From TA-21 sp036557405 (GTDB lineage Archaea; Thermoproteota; Nitrososphaeria; Nitrososphaerales; Nitrososphaeraceae), in contig DATBHO010000073.1 of the NCBI GenBank assembly GCA_036557405.1, forward strand, positions 1 to 9,260: 9,260 nt of DNA, given 5' to 3'. This document shows, one piece after another, positions 6,107-9,260 of the stretch. Below the pieces are notes generated by a model, which did not search any database, was not told where the DNA came from, and saw only the letters and a program-made list of their open reading frames with translations. Each line of letters begins with the position of its first letter. Positions within the stretch are counted from its first letter, which is position 1. The position numbers were made by a program, and so were the translations under genes.

Positions 6107-6240
6107 TGGCTAGAAGCGTATAAAATATTTAAACTTGATTGAATTTGAATCTACGTTTCTTTTCTCTTCAACTCTGTCAATATTGTAATCAATTTTATTT
6201 TTTATAACAGAAAACGCATCACGGAATGGGACTAAGACTA

Positions 6241-6266
6241 AAGTCAAATATGATTCACAAATCTCC
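6241..6266 (+). repeat. Dispersed repeat, fourth copy, next to attR
   Basis: The core GTCAAATATGATTC (6243-6256) differs from the 4096 copy at one position. A weak companion-like GCATCACGG lies upstream near 6216-6224. It ends about 50 bases before attR. Confidence 0.5.
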
Positions 6267-6316
6267 GAGCGTTCACAATCATTATGCCTACATTAATTGA
6301 ACCCGTCTATCAGCAA

Positions 6317-6339
6317 GGTTCAAATCCCATCCAGTCCAT
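6317..6339 (+). repeat. attR: right attachment repeat, orphan tRNA-Ala 3' fragment
   Basis: This is an exact 23-base copy of 971-993 with no tRNA 5' half in front of it, so it is not a gene. It marks the distal junction of the integrated element; bases from 6340 on should be the original sequence downstream of the tRNA. Confidence 0.88.
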
Positions 6340-6358
6340 ACGACTGTTTAGTGTTATA

Positions 6359-6382
6359 TTGACGTAAAGTTGACGTCAACTT
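6359..6382. repeat. 16-base perfect palindrome with an extra half-site
   Basis: AAGTTGACGTCAACTT at 6367-6382 is a perfect palindrome. Its half TTGACGT also occurs at 6359-6365, eleven bases (one helix turn) before the matching half at 6370-6376. This looks like a binding site for a dimeric regulator, but no gene starts directly beside it. Confidence 0.55.
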
Positions 6383-6680
6383 GGATTTATGACAAAAAAA
6401 GATTGTATGTGCGAATTCCAAATTATTCTACGAATACTGTTGTTTGTGCAAAAAATTCTAGCTGTTTCTTGATTAAACCATCTATTAGTCAGCGAAACGA
6501 CTTGGTGGTTTACCAATATCATAGGTTTTGGGATTTCTAATAATAGAGCCATGAATTGACCACATTTCCAAAATTGATAGTCTAAAATCGTTTGGAATTT
6601 TTTCCTTCCTTTATATAAATATCTATTTTGTGAATAATAAAATAGATTGTAATTCATGTAATGTAATGCGATATATACTA

Positions 6681-6698
6681 ATACATCTATTGATGTAT
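6681..6698. promoter_or_regulatory. Inverted repeat between TATA box and start of the SDR gene
   Basis: ATACATC (6681-6687) and GATGTAT (6692-6698) are exact inverted arms around TATT. They follow the TATA-like ATATATACTA (6671-6680) and end nine bases before ATG 6708, so they would overlap the transcription start. A repressor site or a short 5' hairpin is possible. Confidence 0.4.
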
Positions 6699-6707
6699 CA
6701 CAAATCA

Positions 6708-7421
6708 ATGGATGTGACATACAATTTTTCAAATAAGATTGTGTTAATAACAGGAGGAACAGGATCACTTGGAAGTACATTGGTAAAGAAATTTATAGAT
6801 TCTGGAGCAATAACTATTTCATCTTTTGTCAATGACAAAGAAGCGGAGAAACTGAAAACATCCAATCATAAAGTAGAACTTATCAAATTGGATATCACAA
6901 AAGAAGAACAGATACTTAAAACGATACCAATTCTGGTTGAAAAATTCGGAACGATAGACGTCCTCGTAAACTTGGTAGGAGGTTATTTGGGAGGAAAATC
7001 CATTATGGAATTGGGCGAAAATGATTGGACGACTATGATGGATCTTAACTTAAAATCTGCGTTTTTGATAAGCAAGTATGTGGTACCCATTATGAAATCA
7101 GGAAAAGGTGGAAATATAGTCCATATATCATCAAGAACTGGATTAAAATCGGAAGGCTATGATTCTGCATATGCCGCATCGAAGGCAGGATTGATAAGAT
7201 TTGTAGAGTCAACATCACAGGAGTTCAAGGGACATAATGTTAATGTAAATTGCATTTTGCCCACAATAATTGACACTGAAGCAAACAGAAGGGCAATGCC
7301 AAATGCGGATTTCAAAAAGTGGTTATCGAAGGAAGACCTGGCTAATGTAATATTATTTCTCTGTTCTTCGGATTCTAAGGCGATAAATGGAGCAGCTATT
7401 CCTACCTATGGTGTGTCCTGA
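6708..7421 (+). CDS. Short-chain dehydrogenase/reductase (SDR), 237 aa
   Basis: This is a classical SDR oxidoreductase that would use NAD(H) or NADP(H) in the cytoplasm; the substrate cannot be read from the sequence. Numbered from ATG 6708, the nucleotide-binding motif TGGTGSLG is at 15-22, the adenine-contact aspartate is in KLDIT (D63), and NLVGG replaces the usual NNAG. The active site is complete: N114 (DLNLKSAF), S142 (HISSRTG), Y155 and K159 (YAASK). Length is normal for a classical SDR. An upstream GTG at 6630 would add 26 residues that do not belong to the fold. ATG 6708 lies about 32 bases after a TATA-like ATATATACTA, and ATG 6693 is a less likely alternative. The gene is convergent with the hydrolase at 7539. 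Confidence 0.88.
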   Translation: MDVTYNFSNKIVLITGGTGSLGSTLVKKFIDSGAITISSFVNDKEAEKLKTSNHKVELIKLDITKEEQILKTIPILVEKFGTIDVLVNLVGGYLGGKSIMELGENDWTTMMDLNLKSAFLISKYVVPIMKSGKGGNIVHISSRTGLKSEGYDSAYAASKAGLIRFVESTSQEFKGHNVNVNCILPTIIDTEANRRAMPNADFKKWLSKEDLANVILFLCSSDSKAINGAAIPTYGVS

Positions 7422-7538
7422 ATAGCCAAATTTCGATTAGAGATATGGTTTGGGCCAAGCAGCTTGCCCTCTCGGGTAAACTGATACAGTTATGCTAGAG
7501 AACATAATTTTGCGATCACAATAGGAAACCAGCGGCAA

Positions 7539-8174
7539 TTACCTTTCAATTTTAGCAAAATTGCCGACAAACTCATCAAGATTCATAACTAATCCATAGT
7601 AATTTCGAATGTTGTCAAGTGTTGAATTGTAGTGATCTTGGTTATTTGAGGCAGTAGCATCGGAAATTAACACAACATCATATCCATGATTGAACGCATC
7701 TCGTAGAGAGGATTCAACACAGATGGAAGTATCTATTCCTGAAAAAATTATTGAATCTATTCCTAAACTCCTTAGCCAAACTTCGACTTCCGTATCTTGA
7801 AACACAGAATCTCTCCTCTTGATAACCACATGGTCATCCAAACACGGTTTCAACTCGTCAACAATATCAGCGTCCCAACTTCCTCTGATGCAGATTGGTC
7901 GTCTTTTTATTCTCTCTGATCGAGATTTCGGGAGTATCCTATGAGACCTGGTCAAAAGGTCTATCCCAGACTCCTCTCTGACTGCCTGAGAATAAAAAAT
8001 TGGTATTTTGGCTTTTCTGCATAATGCAATGAGGCGTTTGAGGCATGGAACTACATCTCTATATTTGGAAACATTCAATCCCATTAGATCATACGATCCC
8101 CCCTTGCTTACAAATCCATTTTGCATATCAATGACCAGTAAGGCAGGATTAATATCGTGATTTCTTATTTTCAC
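7539..8174 (-). CDS. Isochorismatase-family cysteine hydrolase, 211 aa
   Basis: This belongs to the family of isochorismatases, nicotinamidases and N-carbamoylsarcosine amidases, cytoplasmic enzymes that hydrolyse amide or vinyl-ether bonds through a cysteine. The Asp-Lys-Cys triad is visible as D16 (LLVIDMQNGF), K119 (VVIKRRDSVF) and C152 (GIDTSICVESS). The family's G-x-x-T-x-x-C-V pattern and the following SSLRDAFNHGYDVVLISDA helix and strand are intact, and length is normal. The substrate cannot be decided: a nicotinamidase would normally show clear metal ligands (an Asp-x-His type site), which I do not see, so a general hydrolase is safer. GTG 8174 is supported by TTTATAATCC (8193-8202, minus strand) about 25 bases upstream, implying a leaderless mRNA. 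Confidence 0.88.
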   Translation of the reverse strand: MKIRNHDINPALLVIDMQNGFVSKGGSYDLMGLNVSKYRDVVPCLKRLIALCRKAKIPIFYSQAVREESGIDLLTRSHRILPKSRSERIKRRPICIRGSWDADIVDELKPCLDDHVVIKRRDSVFQDTEVEVWLRSLGIDSIIFSGIDTSICVESSLRDAFNHGYDVVLISDATASNNQDHYNSTLDNIRNYYGLVMNLDEFVGNFAKIER

Positions 8175-8192
8175 AACTAGAAGTTCTCGAGG

Positions 8193-8202
8193 GGATTATA
8201 AA
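8193..8202 (-). promoter_or_regulatory. TATA box of the isochorismatase-family gene
   Basis: TTTATAATCC on the minus strand is centred about 24 bases before GTG 8174, the distance expected for a leaderless archaeal transcript. It decides in favour of the GTG start. Confidence 0.5.
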
Positions 8203-8322
8203 ATTATTCGATCGCATATGCAATGTGGACTCAAATAAACTTGTATTCAAAATTGTTAATTGTCAAGTAATATATTCTTGTATCAATCCAAAATGTTTAA
8301 CCCACCGTTTTAGTCATTATTA

Positions 8323-8856
8323 CTAAATATCCACCTGTAGTTTGACGGAAGATTCAGTAAGTTCGAAAGAACTGTCTAAATTTAGTGTGTTTTTAAGAGT
8401 TGATTTTAAATAACCATGTAAAAACTGAGATCCCTTATTACCAAGCCGGTGTCTAATGACAATAATTCGCCCATCATTTTGGGTAGTTTCATCATACGTT
8501 CCCAAAAATCCATAGCGACAAATTATTTTCTCAATATACTCCAACACTGATTCGGAAGTCAATGTTTTTTTCCAGAAAAGGATTGTATCGCGCGGAATAA
8601 TCTGCCCTGCCGATACTCCGAGTCCAAATATGTCCTCATTAGGATATGAATCAAAAAGTGACTTTAGCAACTCTCTATTTATGACCACTAAATCAATTTT
8701 CGAAAGGAAGCGAGTGAATTCTGAATAACGTTTGAGAATCATATTTACCAAAGCATTTACTGAAACCCCCATTCTCTCCGATTCTTCATCGAGTACCCTC
8801 GATAACTCCATATCTACCCGAAATGACCTTGTAGTAGAAGTAGTCACAGCATTCAT
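8323..8856 (-). CDS. Ribbon-helix-helix transcription regulator, 177 aa
   Basis: Numbered from ATG 8856, residues 10-14 (RSFRV) form the DNA-contacting beta strand. Helix A (about 16-28, ELSRVLDEESERM) and, after the GVS turn, helix B (about 32-47, VNALVNMILKRYSEF) complete a MetJ/Arc/CopG-type fold that binds DNA as a dimer. The remaining 130 residues form an alpha/beta domain (VLEYIEKIICRYGF, GRIIVIRHRLGNKGSQFLHGYL) that I cannot name; proteins of this build are, from memory, a multi-copy thaumarchaeal group. A GTG at 8925 would add 23 unrelated residues. ATG 8856 is preceded by GAGAGGG (8860-8866) and is preferred. It is divergent from the TFB gene, and two direct repeats lie just upstream, so self-regulation or control of TFB is plausible. 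Confidence 0.72.
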   Translation of the reverse strand: MNAVTTSTTRSFRVDMELSRVLDEESERMGVSVNALVNMILKRYSEFTRFLSKIDLVVINRELLKSLFDSYPNEDIFGLGVSAGQIIPRDTILFWKKTLTSESVLEYIEKIICRYGFLGTYDETTQNDGRIIVIRHRLGNKGSQFLHGYLKSTLKNTLNLDSSFELTESSVKLQVDI

Positions 8857-8872
8857 GTGCCCTCTCAAACAT

Positions 8873-8901
8873 AAATGTGTTGTTCTGTAACCAAATGTGT
8901 T
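8873..8901. promoter_or_regulatory. Direct repeat AAATGTGTT x2, possible operator
   Basis: AAATGTGTT occurs at 8873-8881 and again at 8893-8901, 20 bases apart, about two helix turns. The pair lies 17-45 bases before the start of the ribbon-helix-helix gene and within the region shared with the divergent TFB gene. Spaced direct repeats suit regulators of that fold. Confidence 0.4.
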
Positions 8902-8978
8902 ATAGAGCAACCCAGAACATGACAATATGATATTTGTATACTTAGTTCTTAATAGGAAAAAGATATACCCATTTGTTT

Positions 8979-9260
8979 ATGAGTTTTGCAATGAATGGTT
9001 CTACAAAAGAGATGATTAGAGTCGATGAAGATAGTGCAGAATGCAAAGATTGTAACAGCGAAAAGGTTGTTTTTGACCACGGAACTGGGGAAAAAATATG
9101 TAGCGACTGTGGGATTGTTCTTTCCGTTGAACGAGAGTACGCTGATCCACTACTAGATACTAATACTAATTTGGGTAACATGAATTTGGGCACTCCGTCT
9201 TCTTTGGCTCATCATGATAAAAATCTATCTACTATGATCTCTTATTCAAATGTGGATGCA
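8979..9260 (+). CDS. tfb: Transcription initiation factor TFB (TFIIB-like), N-terminal part
   Basis: TFB joins TBP at the promoter and recruits archaeal RNA polymerase. The visible 94 residues contain the zinc ribbon C22/C25 (ECKDC) and C41/C44 (CSDC, followed by GIVLSVE). Next comes the B-reader/linker region, including GTPSSLAHHDKNLSTMI, a good match to the TFB consensus where a serine-leucine-alanine-x-H-D segment precedes the first cyclin fold. The gene continues beyond the window edge, so both cyclin domains are unseen. ATG 8979 and ATG 8991 are in frame; AGATATAC near 8961-8968 is about 26 bases from 8991, so a leaderless start at 8991 is equally possible. Thaumarchaea often carry several TFB copies, and this may be one of those. 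Confidence 0.92.
   Translation, partial: MSFAMNGSTKEMIRVDEDSAECKDCNSEKVVFDHGTGEKICSDCGIVLSVEREYADPLLDTNTNLGNMNLGTPSSLAHHDKNLSTMISYSNVDA

Larger units (their letters stand above)
993..6339. mobile_element. Decayed tRNA-Ala-integrated element, about 5.3 kb
   Basis: The segment is bounded by the 23-base direct repeats attL (in the intact tRNA) and attR (an orphan tRNA 3' fragment). It carries a tyrosine recombinase gene next to attL pointing inward, which is the standard arrangement for such elements. tRNA-integrated elements with this layout are known in Thaumarchaeota. The cargo is two small membrane proteins, a DUF5661 protein, two secreted proteins, a broken pentapeptide-type gene, a CxxC microprotein and a single-domain response regulator. 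I see no replication protein, capsid, ATPase or conjugation gene. Low gene density, a truncated integrase and a frameshifted gene suggest an immobile remnant. A dispersed repeat occurs only inside it. Confidence 0.82.
6107..6707. other. Gap holding repeat copy, attR, palindrome and SDR promoter
   Basis: No supported gene is seen. The stretch includes a T-rich tract at about 6156-6169 (a possible terminator for the response regulator), the last dispersed-repeat copy (6241-6266), attR (6317-6339), a 16-base palindrome (6367-6382), TATA-like sequences at 6611-6618 and 6671-6680, and a small inverted repeat (6681-6698). The minus-strand frame through 6376-6780 shows no recognisable protein and runs into the SDR gene. 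Confidence 0.5.

Noticed and set aside
3946..6266. CRISPR array
   Set aside because: The repeat copies are few, degenerate and spaced by about 150 to 1200 bases, with no cas genes in the window.
6376..6780. 134-codon minus-strand frame
   Set aside because: It overlaps the well-supported SDR start region and promoter, shows no recognisable motif, and its composition looks like reverse-strand AT-rich DNA.
8942..9193. 83-codon minus-strand frame
   Set aside because: It is antisense to the TFB zinc-ribbon region and has no protein-like features.

Overview
The window looks like a low-GC ammonia-oxidising archaeon (Thaumarchaeota / Nitrososphaeria, closest in style to Nitrosocosmicus). The reasons are an AT-rich composition, a TFIIB-type initiation factor at the right edge, a stand-alone receiver protein of the kind common in Nitrososphaerales, a tRNA whose CCA end is not encoded, and TATA boxes about 25 bases ahead of start codons, which implies leaderless mRNAs. 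The organism is inferred from these traits and was not checked against a database.

Layout. The left flank (1-919) holds a small unknown gene and a convergent methionine sulfoxide reductase (msrB). An intact tRNA-Ala(CGC) follows at 920-992. The last 22 bases of the tRNA plus one more base recur exactly at 6317-6339. I therefore read 993-6339 as a 5.3-kb integrative element, now decayed, that inserted into the tRNA 3' end. A tyrosine recombinase gene starts 58 bases after the tRNA but has lost its C-terminal catalytic half. Its cargo is two tiny membrane proteins around a DUF5661 gene, two unrelated secreted proteins each with four cysteines, a frameshifted pentapeptide-type gene, a 55-residue CxxC/CxxC microprotein, and a single-domain response regulator. 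The gaps between cargo genes are long and carry a dispersed short repeat, GTCAAANNTGATTC, found at four places only inside the element.

The right flank (6340-9260) is ordinary chromosome: a short-chain dehydrogenase, a convergent isochorismatase-family cysteine hydrolase, a ribbon-helix-helix regulator, and the start of a TFB gene divergent from that regulator. Short palindromes or direct repeats lie just beyond the attachment site, in front of the dehydrogenase, and in the shared regulator/TFB control region.

No complete, obviously new enzymatic or defence system is visible. The most informative content is the element itself, its repeats, and several small genes that default gene finding would miss.
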